The notes beneath the pieces are model-generated. The model worked only from the letters and a program-made list of their open reading frames with translations, had not been told where the DNA came from and made no database searches. A stretch of 64,000 nucleotides of DNA from Costus lasius (taxonomy: Eukaryota; Streptophyta; Magnoliopsida; Zingiberales; Costaceae): contig CM050449.1 in the NCBI GenBank assembly GCA_027563935.2, positions 40,708,507 to 40,772,506 on the forward strand, written 5' to 3'. Within the stretch, counting starts at the first letter, position 1; each line of letters opens with the position of its first letter. Both the position numbers and the translations under genes were made by a program. This document shows, one piece after another, positions 42,668 through 54,786 of the stretch.

Positions 42668-44377
42668 TGTTGGGGTATGCCCTTAAGGCTAATGTTTGAG
42701 GCCTGTGGGAATGTATCTGTATCATGTAATAAACTCTTAAGTTTATAAAGGCATGGTTGTTATTCAGTTAGCTACATTGTCTGCTGCAATATATGTTCTT
42801 CTGAATAATGTCTCAAAGCTGTTCAGCTGGGCTGACAAGCTATTATGTCCTTAGTCGATATATCTTGGTGAACATGAGACAGCCTTGATATGGTTAAGAC
42901 TAATATGTGTTCTAATCTTATAGGATGCTTCGAGCATGGAATAAGATGTAGACTCATGGGTACATTGGATGTACTGGACAGACCCTACGAGGATGTTCAA
43001 TTGTTTGTCACAATGTGAATATTCCTTGGATATGACAAGTGGCACATTTCCTCTGACTTGAGATCACTTGTGTTTTCTAAATGATGATTGTCATTGTTTT
43101 GAGGTAGTTCAATATCATTTGAAACATAATGATTATAGACTATCTTGGATGGTGAGCTTGAGTCAGGTTAGAGCACTAGTGATAGACATAGGATTGCCGT
43201 CTCCTTATTGAAGGAGTGTGATGTTCTAAAGGGGCCCCCTGGATGAGATGATTGAGAGAGTGTATGGCCATACCCAGGTGACAGTGTTCATCTGATCTAA
43301 TCATGCTCATCATATTGGAGCTACAAGCTTGACAGGCTTGTCCAATAAGAACATCCAGTGGCAAAGGTAATATGTATGCTTTGTGAATTGATTCACACTT
43401 GTGCTGTTTTTGGGTGAAGTCTTGGAAGACTCTTTCCTTTATATCGGGAGACAGTGATGTGTTGCTAGATACCCCTCACTGGTCGTGATAACGTGAGTTA
43501 TCGTTACCGACATTTAAAGGAAACCCTCAGGGTCGCACAATTTGATGATATGGCTTACTTAAGTCAGATCGTGTGGACTGAATTGTTTGGGTTCAGTTTA
43601 ATGGGATTAAATCTCTGATTGTGAGTGAGATCTGGTCTGATCATGTTTGATTGATTAGGGCTTGAGATCGGTAAGCTTCGATCGAGAGAATGAATGCTAG
43701 ATCAGTCAGATCAGAAGCATTGAGAGATTGACGGTCAGATTGAGAGCCTTAGGGTTTATTTTGATCTGCACTTATTTCTTGGTTTATTTGGTTAGCGGAC
43801 CAAATCGCTTTGAACCAGCTCTTGAATGAGCGCATGGTTCAATGCTGATGTGGCATTTGCGATTGGGGTGAATCCTAAGATCGCACGTAGAGATGTGGCA
43901 TGCTATTTTTGGATAGCACCTCTCGAACGTTGCCATGATCTCACGTCGCTCCTCTTTGGTCTCTTCACGCCTTTCTCGCCTCTTGGGGTTGGCTTGGAAG
44001 TGGCATTCTCGTGTGGAGAAAGTCCAAGGCGACAAGAGAAAAAACGCCAAGAAGAAATCTCTCCTTTCCCTTTGCAATCGATCAAAGACACTCTTGGAGC
44101 CTTGCTAGCACAAGGAGCACCAAGATAGTAAGCGCTTCCTCATCTTGTGTGCGCGTCCTAAGGAGGAGATCTTCGTTGCTCTCTTAGATCCAAGGCGTCA
44201 TCTTCAAATGGCATTGGTATGAATCGCATCTTTCATTCAATCATAGTTTTAAGTTGATCATTCAATCATACATGCGATCCTTAACCCTACTTCCGCTCAT
44301 GCAAAGTTTTAAAGTGCATGGTATTAGGGTTTGCGCTCCCCCTAGAAGGGGACCCCCCATGTTAAGGGGTACTTTCA
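42668..44377 (+). repeat. 3' LTR of copia D
   Basis: 1710 bp, same as the 5' copy except for one base near 44228. It is followed by the GTCTT duplication and the rest of the LTR of E. Confidence 0.96.
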
Positions 44378-44382
44378 GTCTT

Positions 44383-45003
44383 TTACTCACTGAGCTTTTT
44401 AGCTCACCCCCATTGTTTAAATATTTTCAGGTGAGACATTGGGACAGTGATCGCTACAGCTAATTCACGAATTTACTATGATGCTAATGTTTTATTTAAT
44501 TTCTAAGAGTTGTCTTCTAAAAAATCTGTCAGGCCTGCGTGCCTAACTTAATTATATGATACGTTTTATCTCCTGAGGGCATATGCCTGTTTTCAGGATA
44601 TTATATTATAGTTGTCTCGTTTTAATTGTTAGATACGAGTTTTGGATTCGTGAGATTTGAAATTATTCTTATTCTGAAATGTCCGATTTGAGAGTTATTG
44701 TTCTTATTCCGCAATATATCTGAATTTGTGTTTTCCACATATGTGTAGTGTGGACATCTGTTTTATTCCAGGATATGCGTGTCTGTGCAGCAGTAAATTA
44801 TTATACTTGCTGTTGGATTTTCTGGATTTCCGGATTTCTATTTCCTAGTAATCGATCCTACTCAGTTCTGTGCGGTTTTCAGTTCCGTAGTAATGTCCTT
44901 CGATGCCGCTTTCTTCTTGTGTTTTAATGGAAGAGTAAAAAAATTTTTAAAACCCCGTATTTTACTTGTATGCGTGTGGGGTGTGATTCTGAGGGATGTT
45001 ACA
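44383..45003 (+). repeat. 5' LTR of element E, second part
   Basis: Continues the LTR after copia D and ends GATGTTACA. It matches 52535-53155 with four or five substitutions. Confidence 0.95.
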
Positions 45004-45005
45004 GA

Positions 45006-45016
45006 TGGTATCAGAG
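45006..45016 (+). other. Primer binding site of element E
   Basis: TGGTATCAGAG, two bases after the LTR end, tRNA-iMet type. Confidence 0.88.
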
Positions 45017-45146
45017 GAATATTACTAGCAATTAGAAACTCCGGGGAAGGAAAACTTTGTTTGTGTATTGCTAGAAACCAAGTTAGGATCTGATTTGTGA
45101 TTGAATATTGGTTGTTATTCTACTGTGTTATGTGATGCAGGTAAAA

Positions 45147-48100
45147 ATGGTGCGACCAAGAGCTAGCAGTAGCAACGGTGATCAACAGTCTGACCTGAGG
45201 CAGACCATGGAGGCTATGACTGCTATGATGCAACAACAAAACGCATTCATCCAGCAGCAAACTCAGATGATGCAGCAGCAGCAGGCGCAGCACATGGAGG
45301 TTCAGCAACAGTTATTGCAGCGGCTGTCGCAGACACAGTCTCAGTCACAGGCACAACCGGCTGGTTCTTCTCTGGGTGATGGCGCACATCAACGATATGC
45401 TCGGTTGGTTCGAGAGTTTCAGCACCTGAACCCAACTGCATTTTATGGTAGTCCGGGGCCCAGAGAAGCTGAGGATTGGCTTTTAACACTGGAAAAGATT
45501 TTCCAGGTTTTGCGCTGTGATGATGCAGACAAGCTATGTTTGACTGTCTTCATGTTGCGTGGAGATGCCGAAGACTGGTGGAAGGGAGTCGTCAGACTGG
45601 CGGCAACTGAATCCGGAGTTGTTGATTGGCAGTACTTCATGATGAAGTTCAATGCCAAGTTTTTCCCCTCTAGCTTATCTGAGGAGCACGAGGTGGAGTT
45701 TATTCATCTTGAGCAGGGTGACCTGACGGTGGATCAGTATGAGGCCACATTCGCTCGGTTGTCGGGGTATGCTCCTCACTTAGTTAACACCGAGGAAAGA
45801 AGAGCCAAGAAGTTTCAGCGGGGTTTGAGGAAAGACATCAGGACAAGGGTAGCTATGCTACACTTGGAGACTTATGCTGAAGTGGTAGACAGGGCTCGCA
45901 CTGCTGAGAGGTGCATTACTGAGATGGCTGCAGATACTATTCCAGTCACTGCATCCGCCCCTACTTCTGTGACTTACGCACCCACTATGGGTGGTAAGGA
46001 TAAGAAGAATTTCAAGAATAAGAAGAAAGACCATAAGGGCAGATACCAACCTTATCAGAAGCCAGTCAGCATAGTTTCTCAGAATGGCAGGAAGTGTCTC
46101 CACTGCGGGAGCACTAAACATCAGGATAATGAGTGCTATAGGAAGACTGGCGCTTGCTTCAGATGTGGTAAGGTGGGACATATGATTAAGGACTGTCCTA
46201 TGCCGGATGCTAAAGGACAGGGTGAGAAGCCTACTGTGCAGACTCGCGTGTATGCCATCGCGGAGAGGGATGCTTCGGCTTCGAAGTCCGTGGTGGAAGG
46301 TACACTTTATGTGTTTAGTTATTTGGCACGCATTCTTTTTTATCCTGGTGCCAATTTATCTTTTATGTCTGCATGTTTTGCACCATGTCTGCCTGTGTTG
46401 CCTAGGATACTTGATTTCTGTATTTCTGTTCATACACCTATGGGTGAGGCTGTATCTACAGATATAGCATATCCTGACTGTTTGATTAAGGTTGAAGGAT
46501 ATGATTTACCTATTGATTTGATTAGTCTTCCTATGAAAGACTATGACATCATTCTGGGCATGGATTGGCTGTCTGCCTATCATGCTACTTTAGATTGTTT
46601 TGAAAAGTTAATTACTCTGCATCTAAGTGATGGACAGCAATTGGTTATCCAAGGCCGGATTTCAGAACAGGAGCCTTTGGTGATATCTCATCTGCAGGCC
46701 AGGAAGCTTTTAGCCCAGGGCTGCAAGGGGTATCTGGCGCATGTCAAGGTGCAGACTGAGTATGATTTGGATCTGGCTAAAATTCCTGTGGTAAGAGAGT
46801 TTACTGACGTCTTCTCTGATGATTTATCTGGGTTACCACCCAGCAGAGAAGTTGAGTTTGGTATCGAGTTGTTGCCAGGCACGGCACCGATATCTAAAGC
46901 TCCTTACAGGATGGCAACTTCAGAACTGACAGAGCTGAAGAAGCAACTGGAAGAACTATTAGAGAAGGGGTATATTCGACCCAGTGTTTCTCCATGGGGA
47001 GCACCTGTGTTATTTGTGAAGAAGAAGGATGGTACGTTGCGCATGTGCATCGATTACCGTCAACTCAATCAAGTGACTGTTAGGAATAAGTACCCATTAC
47101 CCCGTATTGATGATCTCTTTGATCAGTTGCAGGGTGCTACTGTATTCTCTAAAATTGACCTGAGGTCTGGCTATCATCAGTTGAGAGTTCATGAGGAGGA
47201 TGTACCTAAAACTGCATTCAGGACCAGGTATGGGCACTATGAGTTTCTTGTTATGCCTTTTGGACTGACAAATGCCCCTGCAGTGTTTATGGATCTGATG
47301 AACAGAGTATTTCATGAACTTCTGGACAAATGTGTGGTCGTCTTCATAGATGATATTCTGATCTACTCCAAGAATGCGCAAGATCACACTCAGGATTTGC
47401 GCAAGGTGCTGGAGATTCTGCGGCTGAAGCAGCTGTATGCTAAGGCCAGCAAATGTGAGTTCTGGTTACATTAGATTGGCTTTCTGGGACACATTATTTC
47501 TGACCAGGGTGTGTCTGTGGATCCAGTGAAGGTGGAGGCCATTATTCACTGGGGAAGACCAACTACAGCGACTGAGGTCAGAAGTTTTCTGGGCTTAGCT
47601 GGATACTACCGCCGCTTTGTGGAGGGTTTTTCCAAGCTGGCTGGTCCTCTGACTAAGCTAACTAGAAAGAATTTGAAGTTTGAGTGGTCTGATGATTGTG
47701 AGTCTAGTTTTCAGGAACTGAAAAAGAGACTGACCAGTGCTCCTATCCTCATCATTCCCTGTGATGGAGAGAAGTTCACTGTTTACACTGATGCCTCTGG
47801 TAAGGGTCTGGGTGCTGTACTGATGCAGCAAGGAAAAGTAGTTGCTTATGCTTCAAGGCAACTCAAAGACTACGAGGTAAACTACCCCACTCATGATCTG
47901 GAGTTGGCAGCTGTAGTTTTTGCCTTGAAAATCTGGAGGCACTATCTGTTTGGACAGACATTTGAATTGTTTACAGATCACCAGAACTTGAAGTATATCT
48001 TCACTCAGAAAGAGCTGAATATGAGACAGAGGCGATGGCTTGAATTGATAAAGGATTATGACTTCACCATCCAATATCAGTCTGGTAAAGCCAATGTGGT

Positions 48101-49697
48101 GGCTGATGCTCTTAGTCGGTATCCTGTGACTCAGGTAGCTGCACTGCGAGTCCAGGAGTGGCGACTATTGCAGGAGTTCAGTGACATGCATCTGAGTGTG
48201 ACTCCGGGTGAGAGAGGCGGTCTTCTAGCTTCTCTCAGGGTTCAGTCAGAGTTACTGCAGAGATTGAGATCAGGGCAGCAATCAGATCTGGATATTTTAC
48301 GGTGGAAAGAGAGGTCTGAGCAAGGCTGGGTGGATAATTTCAGTATGTCGGATGATGGTCTCCTCAGATTCCGTGGAAGGGTCTGTGTTCCTGAGGACCC
48401 TGAGTTGAGAAATGAAATTCTTAAGGAAAGTCATTGCACTAAGTATACCGTTCATCCTGGTAGTACCAAGATGTATCAGGATCTGAAAAAGACTTTCTGG
48501 TGGCATGGTATGAAGAAGGATGTGCATTTGTTTGTGTCCAGATGTTTGACTTGCCAAACCGTGAAGGCTGAGCATCAGAGGCCGGGCGGTTTGATGCAGT
48601 CTCTCCCTATTCCTCAGTGGAAGTGGGAGCATATCAGTATGGACTTTGTGTGTGGACTGCCCAATACCAGAAGGAATCATGATGCCGTATGGGTGATTGT
48701 GGACAGACTCACGAAGTCAGCTCACTTCTTACCGATCAAAATGACTTACAGTTTGGATCGGTTAGCAAAACTGTACATCGATGAGATTGTCAGATTGCAT
48801 GGAGTTCCCTTGGACATTGTCTCTGACCGTGATCCTCGATTTCTGTCCAGGTTTTGGAAGAAATTACAGGAAGATTTGGGAACTAATCTGAGTTTCAGCA
48901 CTGCATATCATCCTCAATCTGATGGTCAGACAGAGAGAACTATTCAGACACTTGAGGACCTTCTGAGATCTTATGTGGTTGACTGGTCTGTTGAGTGGGA
49001 TCTGGACTTATCACTGATAGAGTTCACCTACAACAATAGTTTCCACTCTAGCATACAGATGGCTCCGTATGAGGCCCTATATGGGAGGAAATGTAGAACG
49101 CCTATATGCTGGGAGGAAACTGGAGACAGAACAGTGCTAAGGTCTGATGCTATTCAGGAAGCCACTGAGAAGATCAGAGAAATTCAGAGAAAAATGAAGA
49201 TTGCTCAGGATAGACAGAAGAGTTATGCTGATGTGAGGCGGCGTCCTCTTGAGTTTTTGGTGGGAGAGCATGTTTTCCTAAAGGTCTCACCTATGAAAGG
49301 GGTGATGAGATTTGGGAAGAGGGGGAAATTGAGTCCCAGGTACATTGGTCCCTTTGATATCATTGAGAGGGTTGGACCTATGGCATACCGACTTGCTCTG
49401 CCCCCATCACTGGAACACCTCCATAATGTGTTCCATGTTTCTACACTCAGAAAATATTGTTCTGATCCTTCTCATGTTCTGGAGTTGGAACCCCTTCAGC
49501 TTGAAGAGAACATGACTTTTGTGGTGAAACCTCTCAGAATTGAAGATAGAAAAGAGAAAGTGCTGAGAAATAAGGTTATTCCACTTGTAAAAGTCATCTG
49601 GGGAAATCAGTCTGTTGAAGAAGCCTCTTGGGAGGTTGAAGCAGATATGAGAAAGGAGCATCCTCACCTGTTCAGTGACGGGCTTGGTCAGCTTTAG
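45147..49697 (+). pseudogene. Element E gag-pol polyprotein (chromovirus), amber stop and altered protease
   Basis: I start at the ATG at 45147 (AAAATGG), 13 codons inside the open frame. The start is followed by a Gln-rich coiled coil (residues about 15-70). Zinc knuckles are at Cys317 and Cys337-350. The protease reads [10 protein letters not shown] at residue 399: Tyr-Pro-Gly stands where this lineage has Asp-Ser-Gly, so the catalytic Asp is gone. RT has FIDD (Asp735, Asp736). TAG at 47472-47474 (codon 776) interrupts the frame between RT and RNase H (Asp882). Integrase keeps HHCC and Asp1166, Asp1227 and Glu1263. A chromodomain-like end ([20 protein letters not shown]) closes it, 1517 codons in all. 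Two separate lesions make it defective unless helped in trans. Confidence 0.93.
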
Positions 49698-49709
49698 AGG
49701 ACTAAAGCT
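49690..49709 (+). promoter_or_regulatory. Stop-codon hairpin of element E
   Basis: AGCTTTAG (49690-49697), loop AGGA and CTAAAGCT (49702-49709) form a perfect 8-bp stem that includes the polyprotein stop TAG (49695-49697). The polypurine tract follows five bases later. Elements H and A have an analogous hairpin. Confidence 0.6.
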
Positions 49710-49713
49710 CTAT

Positions 49714-49726
49714 AAGGGGGGGAGGA
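49714..49726 (+). other. Polypurine tract of element E
   Basis: AAGGGGGGGAGGA directly before the 3' LTR at 49727. Confidence 0.9.
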
Positions 49727-52700
49727 TGTAACGCCCTCGATTTTTCTGAATTATGATTTAAGGTTAGAAATTCTGTTTTTGTATTTTTATCTGTTAAAAT
49801 TTTGGGATTTTTGCCTAAGTGTAGGAATTTTTCCTACAGGACAAAAATAATAATTTTGGTTGGGATTCGAACCCTCAACCTTGACTCTTTGCTCCTGGAA
49901 TTCTTCCACCATGGTGGCGCATATTTCTGTGTTATTGGAGTGGCGCATGGTGGTTAAGCCCAGGTGAGCCCTTAAAACCGATTTTCACTTAAGTTAACTG
50001 GGTTATTGGATCTTGGATCCGTTTGGAGTGGGAGAAAAAGAGAAATATCGTGAGAGCTCCTCTCCCTCACGATTTTTGTTGTTTTCTTGCCCTAGCCGCC
50101 TGTGGTTGTCGCCCCTTACTGTGTTTGGCGCCTCCTGCAAATTTCTGACGCTGGTGGTGGCAGACTGGTGGTGGACGAAGTTCCTGGAGATCCCTGACCC
50201 TCTGTTGTGGCATTTTTTTTTTCTGTGGGCGATTTTCGGTGAGTAATTCGATCCTAAGGAGTCTAATCCTATTTGCAATAATTATCTGTATGAACCAAAA
50301 ATCTGCAAGTAGATCCTGTGTTTTTCTATTCTATAGGTCGGATCTGAATATGCATGATGATTCAGAAATTTTGTCTTGCTGAAGATTGTAGTCGCCAATC
50401 TGACCTTACTGTGCTTTAACCTCAATATCTCATGATCTATAGATCCAAATCACACGAAACAAATTTTGTATGAAACTAGATTCGCTCAGCTTTGATTCTT
50501 ATGTAATATCGACCACATCTGAACTATATTCGTGTTGCAATCGGCATTGTTATATAACTTACGAAATCTGTTTTCTGAAAATCTAGAATCTTGACCCTTT
50601 TGTGTTCGAACTCTCGTATCTCCCTAGGTATAGCTCGAAATCCTGTGAAACCAGTTTTATTAGACCGTAGGCTTGAAGAGCTTCATTTTGACTCCCATAA
50701 CGCCTATTTTCGATTAGTTATTGGATCTGAAATATATGTCGTAATTCTGATATATGAATCTGTTTTCTTGAAATCTGAAATTCTGACCCACCTATGTTCG
50801 AACCCTTATATCTTCCTGCCTACAATTCGAAATTTTGCGAAACCAGTTTTGTTGGAAACTAGATTCAGAGAGCTTCATTTTGAATATAATATTGACTAGC
50901 TTTGGTTCGAAATTGGACCAAAAATATATGTTGCAATCTGACAATATAAATCTGCTATGTTTTGGTTAGACGAATATTCCATTGTGAGAAAAATTTAGCC
51001 TGTATGGTTTAATCTCTTAAATTGTGGTCTGTAGTTCTTATAAAATTTATTTGCTTGATGAGAAATTTTAGAGAAAACAAAATTGGGGATTTAACTAAGA
51101 ACTTAGGAATTTTCGAAAATCATGGTTCGAGCCAATTTTGGGGCTTTTGTCAATTTTCTTCGCGAACGTGTAATTAAAATTATCTGTAGTGGGGGACTAA
51201 AATTATTTACATGAAATTTGTACGTTCTGTTAAGGTTCTGAAACTGGCGCCCCTTACAGTAATTTTATAGCTCACAGTTTTAGGAATTTTGAGGAAATTA
51301 TTTCATGAATAGTTTCTGTTCTATGTTTAATTGTTTGTTATGTGAATATTGTCTGTTCTGTTTATATGTTGTGAATTTTCTGAAAACTTTGAATGTGTTA
51401 TAACCTTTGTGAGAACATAGACTGGTCTGACATGAATTAAGGATAGTTGCATGAAATCTAAGGAATTCACTCATATATTACTTCTGGTTGATGGTAACAA
51501 TTATGAAGTGTGTTCAGCTTTGATTTTCTGCAAATTGTAATTTTGTTAAGGACTGGATATTGGGGAGTGTCATTTTCTGGTTTGTTAGACTTTGGGCATG
51601 ATGTAAGGATTAAGTAGTGATTAGTCCTACTCCTCCGTTTCAGTATAATCTGTTCTGTAAAATTATGCCCTAGTGTAGCATTCTTCCGTGTCCTTACCCT
51701 CCTTCTGTAGCGCTGTAATGGTGCTGATAGTCTACTACGACCCATGAGACACTATTCTGTTCTGTTCTGGGTTTTGGAGGCCAGAGTGCCACGTCCTGAC
51801 AAGACGGGGGCCACCCACTGATACCTCCTCTACCATTCTGTTATGGGTATTGGAGACCAGAGTGCCATGTCCTGACAAGACGGGGGCCACCCACTGATAC
51901 CTCCTCTACCATTCTGTTCTGGGTATTGGAGACCAGAGTGCCACGTCCTGACAAGACGGGGGCCACCCACTGATACCTCCTCTACCATTCTGTTCTGGGT
52001 ATTGGAGACCAGAGTGCCACGTCCTGTCAGGACGGGGGCCACCCACTGATACCTCCTCTACCATTCTGTTCTGGGTTTTGGAGCCCAGAGTGCCACGTCC
52101 TGACAAGACGGGGGCCACCCACTGATACCTCCTCTACCATTCTGTTTCTGATATGCATGCATGTCTCGTCCTCGGCAGAGGTGGGGTCAGACCTTCTGTG
52201 GTCATCAGGCCTTCTGTGGCCTTTCTGTTTCCGATGTAGACTATCCGTTTGGATTCTGAAAATTCTGATTTTCTGTCTGTCAGTTCTGATTTCTGTAGTT
52301 CTGTTTCGATCTGTATTATAGATGTGTTAGGCAGTGTGTTTAGTAGGGAGGGGTTGGTATACTTATATCCTACTTCATGCTTGATGCCTAATGTTATAAG
52401 TATCTGTATTTGATTATGTTTTGTTTCTGATATGAGTGTGCATGTTAAGTTGATTTATCTTATCTGTTACAAAAATGTATTTCAACTTATGCATGATATT
52501 TTTGATGTGTACTATGGATGGCTTTTAGTGTCTTTTACTCACTGAGCTTTTTAGCTCACCCCCATTGTTTAAATATTTTCAGGTGAGACATTGGGACAGT
52601 GATCGCTACAGCTAATTCACGAATTTACTATGATGCTAATGTTTTATTTAATTTCTAAGAGTTGTCTTCTAAAAAATCTGTCAGGCCTGCGTGCCTAACT

Positions 52701-53155
52701 TAATTATATGATACGTTTTATCTCCTGAGGGCTTATGCCTGTTTTCAGGATATTATATTATAGTTGTCTCGTTTTAATTGTTAGATACGAGTTTTGGATT
52801 CGTGAGATTTGAAATTATTCTTATTCTGAAATGTCCGATTTGAGAGTTATTGTTCTTATTCCGCAATATATCTGAATTTGTGTTTTCCACATATGTGTAG
52901 TGTGGACATCTGTTTTATTCCAGGATATGCGTGTCTGTGCAGCAGTAAATTATTATACTTGCTGTCGGATTTTCTGGAACTCCGGATTTCTATTTCCTAG
53001 TAATCGATCCTACTCAGTTCTGTGCGGTTTTCAGTTCCGTAGTAATGTCCTTCGATGCCGCTTTCTTCTTGTGTTTTAATGGAAGAGTAAAAAAATTTTT
53101 AAAACCCCGTATTTTACTTGTATGCGTGTGGGGTGTGATTCTGAGGGATGTTACA
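49727..53155 (+). repeat. 3' LTR of element E
   Basis: 3429 bp, uninterrupted, exactly the length of the reassembled 5' LTR. Ends GATGTTACA before CTAAG. Confidence 0.96.
51756..52147. repeat. 76-bp minisatellite, five units (3' LTR of E)
   Basis: The same array as at 34454, with the same number of units. It holds about six of the roughly 18 differences between the two LTRs, more than its share of the length. Confidence 0.95.
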
Positions 53156-53160
53156 CTAAG

Positions 53161-54509
53161 TGTAACCGTGTACTCAAGGGGATAGTCTATATGTGATATG
53201 TTAAAGGTTTGAGATTTCAGCCCTGTATATTGTGATATGTGAGGGGGTTGATGTTCAGCCTGCCTGTTGTGATTCTTGTGATGAAAATGACTATCCTAGA
53301 GTCTGGTCTACGCTTAGGAGTCCACTTTTATGAAGTAAGATATAAGATGTGTCTAGTGGTTGTCCAGTTAAGGAACCCTTTGGGAGAACGAGTGTGATGC
53401 AAAGTGCCATGTCTTGGTCGGACAGGGGCCACCTCTTGATATCATCACTCTTAGACGCTTAGATTTTTGTGTTATGGGGTGGTGTAGATCAAGGTATCAC
53501 ATCTTGACCGGGTGGGGATTACCTCTTGAGTCTACACACTGTCCATGTTTATGTTGCATGTGATTTGCAGGCTTCTCCTAGTGCTTAGGCCAAAGCCGGG
53601 TTGGACCATAATGGTCACTATTGATTATGCTGGACAACTAGGTCAATTAAGTGGTTGGTGTGTTTAGTTGGTTTAGAGTATGACTCTAGAACCTTGGTTA
53701 CTTTGTGGTGACAAGTGTATGATGTCTGTACATCTAATTATTTTTTTTTGAGTTCTGTTCTTTGTTTTTGTTTTATGTTAACATGATGTTCTGCTAAATG
53801 TTTTAAAATAATCTGCATGTATCTTTGATTGTATGCTATGGATGGTCGATTGAGACTATCCACTCACTGGGCTATGTAGCTCACCCCTCAATATTTTCAG
53901 GTGTAGAGCAGGGGCGCAGTACCAGTTAGCATTTTATATGGATGTTGTGATAAGACTTTTGTGCTTAGTTATTTGGGGCCGGTTGTGGCCGAACTATGCG
54001 AACTATGTGAACTATGTGAACTTGTGTTGCCGGTTGTGGCAGTTTTAAGATTTTGATTTTTGTGTCACCGCGGGCTTTGGCCTGGTTTCGGTGTTTGGTA
54101 TCATTGATGTTAGTTATGAACTTATAAAATCGATATTGTGACTTTGGTTCTCATTTTGAGTCGATTGGTATTTTTGCAATCGGATTTGATATAAATGTGA
54201 ACTTGCATATGTCTAGTGCAAGTATTGCCTGGTGGCAGGTACCTTTATGTGATTTATGGATTTTACGGATTTTATGTGGTTTTGATATAACTGTTGACTT
54301 GCATATGTCTAGTGCAAGTATTGCGTGGTGGCAGGTACATTTGTGAAATTATGATTCGTGGAGATTTTTGTATGGATTTCTCGAAAATTTTCAGATCGTG
54401 TTTTCTTGAACTTGGTTTTACCTAGCATGTGAATCGATCTTGTATGATAACATCCTGTTTCTCTATGACTTGTGTTGCTTGTTTGGGGTTAAGATAACGG
54501 GATGTGACA
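53161..54509 (+). repeat. Element B, last part
   Basis: Non-coding. Two diverged units near 53400-53540 (GTGCCATGTC..GGACAGGGGCCACCTC and TATCACATCTTGACCGGG) recall the minisatellite of E. Near 53860-53905 it shares TAGCTCACCCC and ATTTTCAGGTG with the LTR of E. Ends GATGTGACA. Confidence 0.75.
54201..54340. repeat. 96-bp repeat with inverted core in element B
   Basis: ACTTGCATATGTCTAGTGCA begins at 54201 and at 54297. Each copy holds ACTTGCA and TGCAAGT as a 7-bp inverted repeat, followed by ATTGC.TGGTGGCAGGTAC. Confidence 0.8.
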
Positions 54510-54514
54510 ATCCT

Positions 54515-54766
54515 ATAAGATTAGAACACATATTAGTCTCAATCATATCAAGGCTGTCTCATGTTCACCAAGATATCTCGACTAAGGACTTAACTGCATG
54601 TCAGCCAAGCTGAACAGCATTGAGACATTATTCAGAAGTATACATATTGCAGCAGATAATATAACAACTTGAATAACAACCATTGCCTTTATAAACATAG
54701 AGTTTATACATGATACTGATATAATCCCAAGGCCTCAAACATTAGCCTTAAGGGCATACCCCAACA
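54515..54766 (-). repeat. 3' LTR of copia F, inner part
   Basis: Continues the LTR interrupted at 22072 and ends on the plus strand with ACCCCAACA. It is followed at once by the reverse complement of the copia polypurine tract. Confidence 0.9.
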
Positions 54767-54786
54767 ATCTCCCACTTGCACTTAAT

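Larger units (their letters stand above)
35233..44377 (+). mobile_element. Copia element D, intact and very young
   Basis: 9145 bp, LTRs of 1710 bp with one visible difference (C at 36793 against T in the 3' copy). TSD GTCTT at 35228-35232 and 44378-44382, inside the 5' LTR of E. Primer site, leader, one uninterrupted polyprotein and polypurine tract are all present. Of the copia copies here it is the best candidate for an element able to move. Confidence 0.96.
32425..53155 (+). mobile_element. Element E: Tekay/Del-like chromovirus with copia D in its 5' LTR
   Basis: LTRs of 3429 bp each: the 5' one is split (32425-35232 and 44383-45003), the 3' one is whole (49727-53155). They differ at about 18 sites. 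TSD CTAAG at 32420-32424 and 53156-53160. The internal region has a primer site, one gag-pol frame with an amber stop and a polypurine tract. The large LTR, the domain order and a C-terminal chromodomain-like end ([18 protein letters not shown]) point to the Tekay/Del lineage. Confidence 0.95.
22073..54509 (+). mobile_element. Element B: gypsy-type solo LTR, split by C and E
   Basis: The pieces 22073-23199, 32270-32424 and 53161-54509 add up to about 2.63 kb once the TSD copies are removed. It starts TGTAAGATCC and ends GGGATGTGACA. The flanks are ATGCT (22068-22072) and ATCCT (54510-54514), a 5-bp TSD with one substitution; the uninterrupted copia LTRs have ATCCT there. No coding sequence remains. 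Its 3' part resembles the LTR of E in order and wording (GTGCCATGTC...GGGGCCACC, then TAGCTCACCCC...ATTTTCAGGTG), so I take it as a distant Tekay/Del-like LTR. Confidence 0.8.
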
